NCBI GenBank assembly: GCA_037444075.1
Contig: JBBIND010000002.1
Location: forward strand, 144,561-208,560
Direction of reading: 5' to 3'
Source: JBBIND01 sp037444075
GTDB lineage: Bacteria; Acidobacteriota; Terriglobia; Bryobacterales; Bryobacteraceae
Length of the DNA stretch: 64,000 bases
In this document: positions 42,336 through 51,253 of the stretch, piece by piece
Layout of the letters: each line of letters starts with the position of its first letter
Position numbering within the stretch: position 1 is the first letter of the stretch
Program-made: the position numbers and the translations under genes
Notes under the pieces: model-generated
What the model was told of the DNA's origin: nothing
The model's database searches: none
What the model saw: the letters and a program-made list of their open reading frames with translations, nothing else

Positions 42336-42746
42336 ATGATGACCCGCAGAATGTGGTTGTGCTCACTGGCCGGATTGATGGCCTGTTCACCTGCCCCGAG
42401 GCAGTCGGAATTGAGTTTGCCCGCTGAGTTGAAAGGCGGCTGGAAGCGCGAGACGCATGAGCCGCTTCAAGCCGAAGCGGTTCCGGAGCAGGTGCGGGCG
42501 CTCGGGTTGTGTTGCAGCGAGCGCGCTACCTATCAAGGGCCGGGGCGGCTGGCGGTCAGCGTATACCGCATGACGACATCCGCGGGCGCCTTCGAACTGA
42601 TGCAGAAGTGGCGGCGCAGCGAAGGGAGCACGTACTTCGCGGAGGGCGTGGCTTTCGTCGTCATCGAAGCGCAAGAAGCCGATTCCGCCGCTGTCCGTGC
42701 GGCCTCGCAGCAATTGCAGAGCCTCGTCGCCAAGCCGGCGCGTTGA
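42336..42746 (+). CDS. small predicted lipoprotein of unknown function
   Basis: A lipobox-like signal (MMTRRMWLCSLAGLMAC, Cys at 17) is followed by about 120 residues. The mature part has an alpha+beta pattern with GRLAVSVYRMTTSAGAFELMQKWR, similar to short DUF6599-like proteins in acidobacteria; I cannot confirm that by search. A pair of cysteines (LCCSERA) lies mid-protein. It sits 41 bases before the TgpA-like gene on the same strand and may be co-transcribed, although a TAGAAT at 42770-42775 could give the next gene its own promoter. Confidence 0.7.
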   Translation: MMTRRMWLCSLAGLMACSPAPRQSELSLPAELKGGWKRETHEPLQAEAVPEQVRALGLCCSERATYQGPGRLAVSVYRMTTSAGAFELMQKWRRSEGSTYFAEGVAFVVIEAQEADSAAVRAASQQLQSLVAKPAR

Positions 42747-42787
42747 GCCGAGCCTTCTGCCGCAGGGTCTAGAATGAAGCTAAGAAG

Positions 42788-44920
42788 ATGGCCCTGCCTC
42801 GCGCCACACAGACCGGCGATGCCGCCGCATGGCCCGCGGAGAGGTTCTTCCAGTTTTCTCTGCTGGGTTTGCTGGCGAGCGGCTACGGAGCCATGCTCGG
42901 CTCCGGATATCTGGATGCGCCCACGGCGGTTCTAACGGGAGGCGCGCTCGTCTGGCGTGCCTGCATCATAGCGGGCCTGGTTCCGGGGCTGCCTTCTTCC
43001 TGGTTGACGCCGCTGACGCTCGCTTACATGGTGTTCTATCCCCTGGACTGGAAGTTCCTTTCCGGGGAATTCCTGCCGGCGACCGTCCGGCTCGTCTTCT
43101 TCCTGGCTGCCGTCAAGATCCTGAGCGCCCGCAGTGACCGGGACTACCTCTATGTGCAGGTGATTGCCTTTCTGACGCTGTTGTCGGCATCCATCGTGTC
43201 CGCCCGGCTCAACTACTTCTTCTTCCTCGCGCTGTTTCTCCTTTTTGCTGTTGCCACACTCACGAGTGGAGAAATCCGCCGCTCAGCGGCAGATTCCAGG
43301 ACGGTGGCCCGTTTCAGCACGCGCATCTTCCCTTGGAAGCTCGCCGCCACGGCGCTGCTGATCTCCGTCTGCATTCTCCTGCTCACCGGGGGGTTGTTCT
43401 ACCTGTTGCCGCGCACGGCTCGCGCGGCGTTCCGGCACCTGGTTCCGGAACGCTATCACCTGCCGGCGCTGGCGACAGAAGTCTCCTTGGGTGAGATTGG
43501 CCAGTACAAACGCCAGAGCGCCGTGCTGATGCATGCGCGCATTTACAACGAATCACGCCCGCTGCATTTGAAGTGGCGCGCCGGAGCGCTGGTCCGCTTC
43601 GACGGAAAGCGCTGGTACAATCCAACGCGGCGGGGCTCTCCCTTGAGGGTGGAAAAAGGGCTTCTGCGGCTGGCGAGCGACGACCAACGCAGGCGGCAGG
43701 GCGAGCGTATCAGCTATGAGGTGCGGCTCAAGCCCTATGCCTCCGACTCGCTGCTGATCGCTGGACGCGCCGAGTTCATCCGCATCGATCGGCCAATGTT
43801 ACTGGAACTGCCTGCGGGCGGGTACGGGCTGGGGTACCGTCCGGTGGATCCGCTGCGCTACGGCGTTTACAGTTTTCTGGGGAGCGCGGCGGAGGGACAG
43901 TCTCAGCCGGTGATGGCCGGAGAGGATGCGAAAGCCGCCTATCTGCAATTGCCGCCGGTCGATCCGCGTGTCGTCGAGCTGACCAGCAGGCTGACTACAG
44001 AACTGGCCGGAGCGCATGCCAAGGCCGAAGCGATCGAAGCTCATCTGCGAGGCAGCTACGGTTACACACTGGAGCTGCCAGAAGAGGAAGCGGCGGACCC
44101 CATCGCTCACTTCCTGTTTGAACGCCGCAGAGGTCACTGTGAGTATTACGCGTCTGCGATGGCTGTAATGCTGAGAATTGCGGGCATTCCGTCGCGGGTG
44201 GCCACGGGCTTCCAGAGCGGCTCCTACAATCCACTCAGCGAGTGGTACGTGATCCGCGCTTCCGACGCGCATAGCTGGGTGGAGGCATTTGTGCCCGGCT
44301 CCGGCTGGACGGTTTTCGATCCAACTCCGCCTGATCCTTCTGCGCAAGCCACATCGCTGTGGGCCCGCGTGACGCTGTTGGTGGACGCCGCCGAGACGTT
44401 CTGGCAAGAGTGGGTGCTCGGGTACGACCTTGAGCGTCAACTGATTCTGGCCGCGCGCGTGGAACAGTCGCGCCGGAGTTGGTCCACCGGCTGGGCGATG
44501 ACGCTGCGCAGCCAGTGGAGCGGCTGGCGGAAGGAAGCCTCCGCTTGGATTGCGGCCCATGGCTGGAGCGCGTTGCTCGGCGTGGTGAGCCTCGCCGCAC
44601 TGCTGCTGGTTTTGCGGATGCTGAGCCGCTGGTGGAGCGTCAGGCGGGGGCTGTCGCGTGCCCGGTGCGGGATCGCGAGCGATTCCGACGCAGCTCTGCT
44701 CTACCGGCGCGCGCTGAACCACATGCAGGCCAGAGGTTTTGTCAGGGTCCCGTCCCAGACACCTCTCGAGTTCGCGCGTTCGCTTCCGGCTTCCGAGAGC
44801 AGCGCCGTGTTCGCCGAGCTGACGACGGCTTACAATGACGTGCGCTTCGGCGCCCGGACCAACGCCGCGCAGCAACTGGCCCATCTGCTGGAGCGTTTGG
44901 AGCGGCCGGAAAGCACCTAG
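42788..44920 (+). CDS. TgpA-like membrane transglutaminase-domain protein
   Basis: The N-terminal 230 residues hold about six membrane segments (DUF3488/TgpA_N). A periplasmic transglutaminase-like domain follows, with Cys451 (RRGHCEYYASAMAVMLR), His495 (SDAHSWVEAFVPG) and Asp511 (FDPTPPD) as the catalytic triad. A further membrane segment near 590-615 and a cytoplasmic C-terminal DUF4129-like region complete the protein. Such proteins are usually linked to peptidoglycan or protein processing and often sit beside MoxR/DUF58 genes, which are absent here. Length 710. Confidence 0.9.
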   Translation: MALPRATQTGDAAAWPAERFFQFSLLGLLASGYGAMLGSGYLDAPTAVLTGGALVWRACIIAGLVPGLPSSWLTPLTLAYMVFYPLDWKFLSGEFLPATVRLVFFLAAVKILSARSDRDYLYVQVIAFLTLLSASIVSARLNYFFFLALFLLFAVATLTSGEIRRSAADSRTVARFSTRIFPWKLAATALLISVCILLLTGGLFYLLPRTARAAFRHLVPERYHLPALATEVSLGEIGQYKRQSAVLMHARIYNESRPLHLKWRAGALVRFDGKRWYNPTRRGSPLRVEKGLLRLASDDQRRRQGERISYEVRLKPYASDSLLIAGRAEFIRIDRPMLLELPAGGYGLGYRPVDPLRYGVYSFLGSAAEGQSQPVMAGEDAKAAYLQLPPVDPRVVELTSRLTTELAGAHAKAEAIEAHLRGSYGYTLELPEEEAADPIAHFLFERRRGHCEYYASAMAVMLRIAGIPSRVATGFQSGSYNPLSEWYVIRASDAHSWVEAFVPGSGWTVFDPTPPDPSAQATSLWARVTLLVDAAETFWQEWVLGYDLERQLILAARVEQSRRSWSTGWAMTLRSQWSGWRKEASAWIAAHGWSALLGVVSLAALLLVLRMLSRWWSVRRGLSRARCGIASDSDAALLYRRALNHMQARGFVRVPSQTPLEFARSLPASESSAVFAELTTAYNDVRFGARTNAAQQLAHLLERLERPEST

Positions 44921-44981
44921 TCTCTCCGGCGCGAAGTTGCTTCGCAATCCCTGTGATAGAGTGTTTCGCAGGAAAGGCCAC

Positions 44982-45947
44982 ATGCGAATCCTTCTTGTTC
45001 TTCTTGCCCTAAGTCTTTGCCCGGCGTTCTGTGCGGAGGCGGACTTCAACGGCCGCTGGAACATCCGCGTCGAAGGCGAGTCCCGGGCGCGAGCCTGGTG
45101 GCTGGAGGTCACCGGGGCGGGCACACCCGAAATCAAAGGCCGATTCGTCGGCGCCCCCGGCGGAGGCATGGACGACATCCCGGAAATCTCTGTCCGGGAC
45201 AACGAACTGCGCTTCGCGTTTAACCGCCGCTACCGCCGCACAGCCGAGGACTTGCAGCCTGAAACAAATACCAGGGGCGTCTATAGCGCGGTACTTGGCG
45301 CTGACGGCAAACTCCACGGGACGTTCGCGCTGGAAGGTTACGCAGCCGCGGGCAGGAAATGGACCGGGACACGCGCTCCGGTGATCAAGGATCGTGATGA
45401 TGGAACCTGGAAGGAGGGTCCACCCGTGGCGCTGTTCAACGGCCGGGACCTGACGGGATGGCGGGCCATGGTGCCCGGCCGTGAACTGGGCTGGACGGCG
45501 AAGGACGGGATTATGGTCAACGTCGCGGGCGCCAACAACCTGGTTTCCGAACAGAAGTTCTGGAACTTCAGACTGCTGGCCGAATACCGTCTGGGGCCGC
45601 GCAGCAACAGCGGCTTTGGGTTGCGTGGGCGGTACGAGGTGCAGGTGATGGAGGATGCCGGCCGGCCGCCGAGCAAGCAGAGTCAAGGGTCCATCTACAG
45701 CCGCATCCCACCCACGGTGAACGCCAGCCGACCGGCGGGAGAGTGGCAGAGCATGGAGGTGCGGCTGGTGGGCCGTACCGTGACGGTCGTGCTGAACGGC
45801 ACGACGGTGGTGGACAAGGGTGAAATAGAGGGCCTTACCGCCATGGCGCACGATCCCGAAGAGGACAAACCGGGGTCCATCAGCCTGCAAGGCGACCACG
45901 GCTCGGTGGAGATCCGCAAGCTCGTGGTGATTCCTCTCACGCGCTAG
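44982..45947 (+). CDS. secreted DUF1080 (3-keto-disaccharide hydrolase-like) protein
   Basis: The ATG at 44982 is used because AGGAAAGG lies just before it and a signal peptide follows (MRILLVLLALSLCPAFCAEA); upstream frame is shadow. Residues 20-125 are a beta-rich domain of unknown type (FNGRWNIRVEGESRARAWW). Residues 140-321 are the jelly-roll DUF1080 domain: VALFNGRDLTGWRAM, NSGFGLRGRYEVQVMED, GEWQSMEVRLVGRTVTVVLNG. Related domains hydrolyse 3-keto-glycosides, so a role in secreted sugar breakdown is likely but not shown. Confidence 0.85.
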   Translation: MRILLVLLALSLCPAFCAEADFNGRWNIRVEGESRARAWWLEVTGAGTPEIKGRFVGAPGGGMDDIPEISVRDNELRFAFNRRYRRTAEDLQPETNTRGVYSAVLGADGKLHGTFALEGYAAAGRKWTGTRAPVIKDRDDGTWKEGPPVALFNGRDLTGWRAMVPGRELGWTAKDGIMVNVAGANNLVSEQKFWNFRLLAEYRLGPRSNSGFGLRGRYEVQVMEDAGRPPSKQSQGSIYSRIPPTVNASRPAGEWQSMEVRLVGRTVTVVLNGTTVVDKGEIEGLTAMAHDPEEDKPGSISLQGDHGSVEIRKLVVIPLTR

Positions 45948-46002
45948 GACTCGCGCCTGCCCGCCGACGGACCGCGAAACTGAGAAGCGCCAAGGAGCCC
46001 GG

Positions 46003-46416
46003 ATGAAGCGGACGCAAATCCTCATCGTGGCAGCGTGCCTGCTGGCTTCCGGCTGTGAGGACGACAAGCGGGCGGTCCTCGCCATGCGGCAGGAAGCGGC
46101 CAGGATTGAAACGGACCTGGCCGAGATGGAGAGAACTCTCCGTCAGAAATCCGCTGTGCTCGAGGCGCTGGCAGAACAGATGGCCCGCCGGCTGGAGAAG
46201 ATCGACGCGTCCATGCGTGCGCTCGAAACGGGAGCCGGGATCCGGTTGGAGTCCGGGGCGCCGCTCTCAGGCGTCAACGCACGGTTGGGAGAGATGCAGG
46301 GAGAGGTGAAGGCCGTCCGCGCCGCTGCGGACGAACTGAACGCCCGCCTCCGGGTGGTTCAGGAGCGCATCTCCGAGATGGCCGACAGCGCGCTCCGCGC
46401 ACCACCGGCGTTCTAA
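46003..46416 (+). CDS. coiled-coil lipoprotein of unknown function
   Basis: Residues 1-18 are a lipoprotein signal ending LLASGC. The mature 119 residues are almost entirely heptad-rich helix (about 24-75 and 90-130: MRQEAARIETDLAEMERTL, LNARLRVVQERISEM), rich in Ala, Glu, Arg and Leu with no other domain. It probably forms a trimeric or dimeric stalk in the periplasm. No family is recognised. It ends 27 bases before the convergent amidohydrolase gene. Confidence 0.75.
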   Translation: MKRTQILIVAACLLASGCEDDKRAVLAMRQEAARIETDLAEMERTLRQKSAVLEALAEQMARRLEKIDASMRALETGAGIRLESGAPLSGVNARLGEMQGEVKAVRAAADELNARLRVVQERISEMADSALRAPPAF

Positions 46417-46443
46417 GAGGCTCGCTGCCGTTTCGCCCTGACC

Positions 46444-48159
46444 TTACAGGTTACCCCGCACCCGCCGTCCCTCAATGAACACCGCTACAGGCTCGATCCG
46501 CCGGATCTGATCTTCGGGGCAGGTGAGGTAGTCGCGGTCAATGACCACCATGTCCGCGTATTTGCCTGCTTCGAGCGAGCCGCGGCTCTTTTCGGCGAAC
46601 TGCAAGTGCGCCGGCCAGATGGTGTACATCTTGAGCGCTTCCTCCCGGTTGATCCGCTCTTCCGGGAACAGCACCTGGCCCGCGGACGTCTTGCGCGTCA
46701 CGGCGACCCACATGCTGAAGAAGGGGTTGTACGGGTTGACGGCGAGGTTCTTGTCGTGACCGACCATGTGGTCGCTGCCGCCGGCCAGGATCACGCCGGA
46801 GTTGAGGTACGTGCGCAAGGGGAAGAAATACCTCATGCCCTGGCCAGGGAAGACTTTCTGAAGCGCCGGCCCATCGTAGTACAACCACGAGGCCTGAACG
46901 TCTGCGAGGACTCCCAACCGGGCGGTGCGCGCAATCGCTTCCGGGCTCTGAAAACTGGCGTGCATCAGGTGAGAGCGCGAGGGCGCGATTGGCTTGGTTC
47001 GGTTCAGTTCCTCAAAAGCGTCGAGCAGGGCGTCGATGGCCCCACCGCCCTGGCTGTGAGCGGTCATCTGCCAGCCCTGCCCGTGCGCCGCCTCAAGAAT
47101 GGCCTTCAGCTTGGCGGGCGCGATGAACAACTGCCCCCGGTCGTCCGGGTTCGTCATCCCGTAGAGTTGCCGGCCAAAACTGCCGTAAGGACGGCGTTGA
47201 TAGGCGGTGCCGATGGTCATGCCCCCGTCCAGGGTCAGCTTGAACGTGCCGACGCGGAGCCAGTCATCGCCGCTGTTGGGCGAGTAGCGTGAATTGCGGA
47301 TGGTGTTAGCCAGTTCTTCGGCGGGCGGCGCCGAACCGAGGCGCCAGGTGAGCACGACGCGGAGCGGCAGGCGCCCCTGGGACTTCAGCTTCTCAAAGAG
47401 GCCAATTTCCTGCGCCGACACCGCGCGATCTCCAACGGCGGTCAACCCGGCTTCCAGGTAGCGGCGCAGCATGCCTTCGAGGGCGAGCAGTTGCTCCTCT
47501 TCGGTGAACCTCTCTCCCCTGCGGTCAAGCCCGATGAGCAGAGAGCCGGCGTTCTTCAATATCCCGTTCGGTTCCCCTTTGGCGTCCTTGACGATCTCGC
47601 CGCCCGGAGGAGGAGCCGTATCGCGCGTGATCCCGGAAACCTGCAAGGCGCGGGTATTGACCACCCATACATAGCTGGCATCGAACATCACCGGGTGATC
47701 AGGAGACACATCGAGCACTTCTCGAGTGGGCATCCGCAGTTCTTTGAGGCGCGTGGGGAAAGTGCGCGGCACGACAATCCAGTTACCTTTGGGCGTTGAA
47801 CGGGCTTTCTCGCGTATGTAGTTCTGGATGGCGCCAAAGGAGTCAAGCGGTGGAAGAGGAGTGCGGAATTCGCTGAGTCCCGCGCCCAGAGCGTGCACGT
47901 GGGCGTCAATGAGCCCCGGCACTACGGTGCGTCCCTTCAAGTCGATCACGTTGGTGCGGGCTCCTCGTTCGGCGGCCAGAACGGCGCTGGAACTGCCCGT
48001 AGCGGCAACGCGGCCATCTTTGACAGCCACGGCTTGCTGAATGCTGAACCGGCTGTCGACGGTGAGGATTTTGCCGTTGTGCAGAATCAGGTCTGCATCA
48101 GCCCCGGCAAGGGAGGCGGCAATCAGGATGGCGAAGCAGGCTGGTCGCAGTAAAGGCAT
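46444..48159 (-). CDS. secreted amidohydrolase of the YtcJ/Amidohydro_3 type
   Basis: The 571-residue protein begins with a signal peptide (about 1-20). It has DLILHNGKILTVDSRF (small beta sandwich), VVPGLIDAHVHALGAG with the metal HxH, MTAHSQGGGAID, MHASF and AGGSDHMVGHD with the final metal Asp, then KYADMVVIDRDYLT. That is the layout of Amidohydro_3 enzymes. The substrate cannot be read from sequence. It is one of several exported hydrolases in this half of the window. Confidence 0.88.
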   Translation of the reverse strand: MPLLRPACFAILIAASLAGADADLILHNGKILTVDSRFSIQQAVAVKDGRVAATGSSSAVLAAERGARTNVIDLKGRTVVPGLIDAHVHALGAGLSEFRTPLPPLDSFGAIQNYIREKARSTPKGNWIVVPRTFPTRLKELRMPTREVLDVSPDHPVMFDASYVWVVNTRALQVSGITRDTAPPPGGEIVKDAKGEPNGILKNAGSLLIGLDRRGERFTEEEQLLALEGMLRRYLEAGLTAVGDRAVSAQEIGLFEKLKSQGRLPLRVVLTWRLGSAPPAEELANTIRNSRYSPNSGDDWLRVGTFKLTLDGGMTIGTAYQRRPYGSFGRQLYGMTNPDDRGQLFIAPAKLKAILEAAHGQGWQMTAHSQGGGAIDALLDAFEELNRTKPIAPSRSHLMHASFQSPEAIARTARLGVLADVQASWLYYDGPALQKVFPGQGMRYFFPLRTYLNSGVILAGGSDHMVGHDKNLAVNPYNPFFSMWVAVTRKTSAGQVLFPEERINREEALKMYTIWPAHLQFAEKSRGSLEAGKYADMVVIDRDYLTCPEDQIRRIEPVAVFIEGRRVRGNL

Positions 48160-48195
48160 ACGACCATGATTCTAGACCAGCTCGAGCGTGAAACT

Positions 48196-48903
48196 CTAAC
48201 CGCGGAACCGGGCCGCCACGCGGTCCCAATCAATGACGTTGAAGAAGGCCGCGGCGTAGTCCGCCCGCCGGTTCTGGTACTTGAGATAGTAGGCGTGCTC
48301 CCAGACGTCGAGCCCCAGCAACGGCTTGTGGCCGGCAGTGAGGGGGCTGTCCTGATTCGGCGTGGTCTCGATGCGCAGGCTTCCCTTGGCGTCGAGACTC
48401 AGCCAGGCCCAACCGCTGCCGAACACGCTCAGCGAGGCCTTGGTGAACTGCTCGCGGAAGCCGTCAAAACCGCCGAAGAATTTCTCGATCGCCCGCCCGA
48501 GTTCGTTCTTCGGCTGGCCGCCGCCTCGCGGGCTCATGCATTCCCAGAACAGTGTGTGGTTGGCGTGGCCCCCGCCGTTGTTGCGCACTGCCGTGCGGAT
48601 GGATTCGGGCAATTTGCCGAGTTGTCTGACCAAATGCTCCACCGGATGCGCCGCCCACTCAGCGTGGCTCGCCAGGGCATTGTTCAGGTTATTGACGTAA
48701 CCTGCGTGGTGCCTGCCGTGGTGAATTTGCATGGTCATGGCATCGATGTGCGGCTCGAGCGCGTCTTGCGCGTAAGGTAACGCCGGCAGCGTATGAGGCG
48801 CCTTAGCCTGTGGTTGTGCCGCAGAGGCTCCCGCCAATCGCGACGCGAATCCGGGAACCGCCGGCAGGGCCAGCAGTGATAATAATTCTCTTCGGGTTGT
48901 CAT
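48196..48903 (-). CDS. exported superoxide dismutase, Mn-type residues
   Basis: The start at ATG 48903 gives MTTRRELLSLLALPAVPGFAS, a Tat-like signal; this is about 35 residues beyond the usual cytoplasmic SOD. The metal ligands are His61 (QIHHGRHH), His116 (ANHTLFW), Asp199 and His203 (DVWEHAYYLKYQN). Gly-Gly near 111-112 together with Gln in PNQDSPL is the pattern of manganese enzymes rather than iron enzymes, although cambialistic behaviour cannot be excluded. Export suggests defence against extracytoplasmic superoxide. Confidence 0.92.
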   Translation of the reverse strand: MTTRRELLSLLALPAVPGFASRLAGASAAQPQAKAPHTLPALPYAQDALEPHIDAMTMQIHHGRHHAGYVNNLNNALASHAEWAAHPVEHLVRQLGKLPESIRTAVRNNGGGHANHTLFWECMSPRGGGQPKNELGRAIEKFFGGFDGFREQFTKASLSVFGSGWAWLSLDAKGSLRIETTPNQDSPLTAGHKPLLGLDVWEHAYYLKYQNRRADYAAAFFNVIDWDRVAARFRG

Positions 48904-49030
48904 TTGGGATTCTCCATTCAACGCTGTACTTACAATGTTGGATGCCGGTGAGCGGAGGCGAGGTGCAGGATTCCGCCGGCCGGCTCCGCGCGGGAATTGG
49001 GTAGTTCAATTGAGGAGAGGGGGGCTTGGT

Positions 49031-51253
49031 ATGCGTGCAACATGGCTGCTTTTGCTGTTGGTGGGCACCGCTTCCGGACAAGCGTTGCCGGGAACCGGTC
49101 CACTGACACGCACCGGTGATCTGGCTGCCCACATGGTGGACGGCATGCACAGGTATCTGGACGACCGCCTGGCAGCTTACGGGAAGAGCAGCCAGCGGAC
49201 GCCCGGCACACGGCAGGACTTGCTGAGAATCATCGGCGCCGTGGATTCGCGCGTGCCGAACGGGGCGCCCGTCGTGGACATGCCTGTGGATGGTTCGCCG
49301 GTGCTCGCGCAGGGCAGTGGGTACGATGTCTTCGCCGTGCGTTGGCCGGTGCTGGATGGAGTTGAAGCGGAAGGGCTGCTGCTCAAACCTCGCGGAGCAC
49401 CGCGCGCTCACGCCGTGGCTTTGCCTGACGCCGACTGGACTCCGGAGATGCTCGCCGGTCTCGCGGCGGGATTGCCCGGTCAACAACAGTTCGCCCGGAG
49501 GCTTGCCGAAAGCGGCTTCCAGGTGCTGGTTCCGGCTCTGATTGACCGCAGCGATGAATTCTCCGGCAAAGAAGGCGTGGGTTGGACAAATCAGCCGCAC
49601 CGGGAGTTCATCTTCCGCATGGCCTATGAGATGGGGCGCCACATCATCGGCTACGAGGTACAGAAGGTTTTGGCCGCCGTGGATTGGCTCTCGCGGCAGG
49701 CAGGTGAGCGCCCCGTGGGCGTGTTTGGCTACGGGGAGGGTGGACTTCTGGCCCTCTACAGCGCCGCCGTCGATGAGCGTATTGCCGCCACAGTGGTGAG
49801 CGGTTATTTCGGCCCCCGCCAGCCGGTCTGGCAGGAGCCCATCTACCGCAGTGTGTGGTCGCAGTTGCCCGGGTTCGGAGACGCCGAGCTAGCTGCCCTG
49901 GTCCGGCCGCGCACGCTGATCATCGAGGCTTCTCCGCACCCGGCTGTTTCCGGACCGCCGCCAGAGCGCACCGGCAGGCGGACCGCCGCGCCGGGACGCC
50001 TCATCACGCCGCCGCTCGATGCCGTGCGGGAGGAGTTCTTACGGGCGAGGAGCCATTACGAGGCTCAAGGTGCTGCCGGGCGCGTCGCATTGGTGGAGGG
50101 CGGACCTGCGTCCGGCGATGCGCTGAACGCCTTCGCGCAGGCGCTGGCGCCCGGAACGAAATTCGCAGTATCAGAAACTCCGCCGCAACTGCTTGCTCGC
50201 CCGACGGACGTGAGAGCGCGGCAGCGCCGTCAGCATCTTCAACTCGTCGAACATGTCCAAGGACTCGTGCGCAAGGCGGAGTTCACCAGGCGGGACTTCT
50301 GGGCCAAGGCGGATTTCTCCAGCCTGGACGGCTACAGGCGTCAACTGTGGGAGGAAGTGATCGGACGGATGCCCGGCGCCACGGAGCCGCTCGCCGCGGA
50401 GACGCGGCTCATTTACGACACGCCGTCATTCCGCGGTTATGAGACCGTGTTGCCCGTCTGGCAGCACGTGTACGCCTACGGCGTTCTGCTCGTGCCTAAG
50501 GACCTCAAGCCGGGCGAAAGGCGTCCGGTGGTGGTCTGCCAGCACGGCTTGGAGGGGCGTCCGCAGTTTCTGATCGATCCGCCGGATGCGAGGCGCGAGG
50601 AGGTGTACCGCCGCTTTGCCGCCCGCCTCGCGGAGCGCGGCTTCATCGTTTTCGCGCCGCAGAATCCCTACATCGGTGGGGAGAGATTCCGCTCGTTGCT
50701 CAGGAAGTCACACCCGTTGAAGCTGTCCCTGTTCTCGTTCATCATCGGCCAGCATGACCGCACGCTGACATGGCTGAGAAGTCTGCCCTTTGTAGATGCC
50801 GAACGCATCGGTTTCTACGGCCTATCCTACGGCGGCAAAACGGCCATGCGCGTGCCATCGCTGTTGCCAGGGTACGCGCTCTCCATCTGCTCGGCGGACT
50901 TCAACGAATGGATCTGGAAGATCACCAGCGTGGACCACCGTTTCAGCTACATGTACACGGTGGAGTACGACATGCTCGAATTCAATCTGGGCAACACGTT
51001 CAACTACGCGGAGATGGCATGGCTGATTTCGCCGCGGCCGTTCATGGTGGAACGCGGGCACCGCGACGGCGTGGGTATCGACGAATGGGTGGCATATGAA
51101 TACGCACGCGTGCAGCGCAAGTATGCCGACCTCAAGATTCCTGATCGAACGGAGATTGAATACTTCGACGGCCCTCACCGCATTCACGGTGAGGGCACGT
51201 TCCGGTTCCTGCACCGGCACCTGAACTGGCCCGAACCGGAAGTGAGGCGCTAG
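49031..51253 (+). CDS. secreted tandem alpha/beta-hydrolase (dienelactone-hydrolase-like)
   Basis: The ATG at 49031 is followed by a signal peptide (MRATWLLLLLVGTASGQA); GAGGAGAGGGG lies upstream. The 740-residue protein contains two alpha/beta-hydrolase domains. In the first, the nucleophile elbow is GYGEGG, with Glu236 where Ser is expected. In the second it is GLSYGG with Ser599, and a C-terminal FDGPHRIHG supplies a candidate His. The second domain is therefore the likely esterase; the first may be structural or have a different mechanism. The substrate is unknown. Its stop overlaps that of the next, convergent gene. Confidence 0.83.
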   Translation: MRATWLLLLLVGTASGQALPGTGPLTRTGDLAAHMVDGMHRYLDDRLAAYGKSSQRTPGTRQDLLRIIGAVDSRVPNGAPVVDMPVDGSPVLAQGSGYDVFAVRWPVLDGVEAEGLLLKPRGAPRAHAVALPDADWTPEMLAGLAAGLPGQQQFARRLAESGFQVLVPALIDRSDEFSGKEGVGWTNQPHREFIFRMAYEMGRHIIGYEVQKVLAAVDWLSRQAGERPVGVFGYGEGGLLALYSAAVDERIAATVVSGYFGPRQPVWQEPIYRSVWSQLPGFGDAELAALVRPRTLIIEASPHPAVSGPPPERTGRRTAAPGRLITPPLDAVREEFLRARSHYEAQGAAGRVALVEGGPASGDALNAFAQALAPGTKFAVSETPPQLLARPTDVRARQRRQHLQLVEHVQGLVRKAEFTRRDFWAKADFSSLDGYRRQLWEEVIGRMPGATEPLAAETRLIYDTPSFRGYETVLPVWQHVYAYGVLLVPKDLKPGERRPVVVCQHGLEGRPQFLIDPPDARREEVYRRFAARLAERGFIVFAPQNPYIGGERFRSLLRKSHPLKLSLFSFIIGQHDRTLTWLRSLPFVDAERIGFYGLSYGGKTAMRVPSLLPGYALSICSADFNEWIWKITSVDHRFSYMYTVEYDMLEFNLGNTFNYAEMAWLISPRPFMVERGHRDGVGIDEWVAYEYARVQRKYADLKIPDRTEIEYFDGPHRIHGEGTFRFLHRHLNWPEPEVRR

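Noticed and set aside
44931..44945. Hairpin GCGAAG-TTG-CTTCGC after the transglutaminase gene as a terminator
   Set aside because: Six-base stem with no T run; it lies just before a promoter-like region and is too weak to call.
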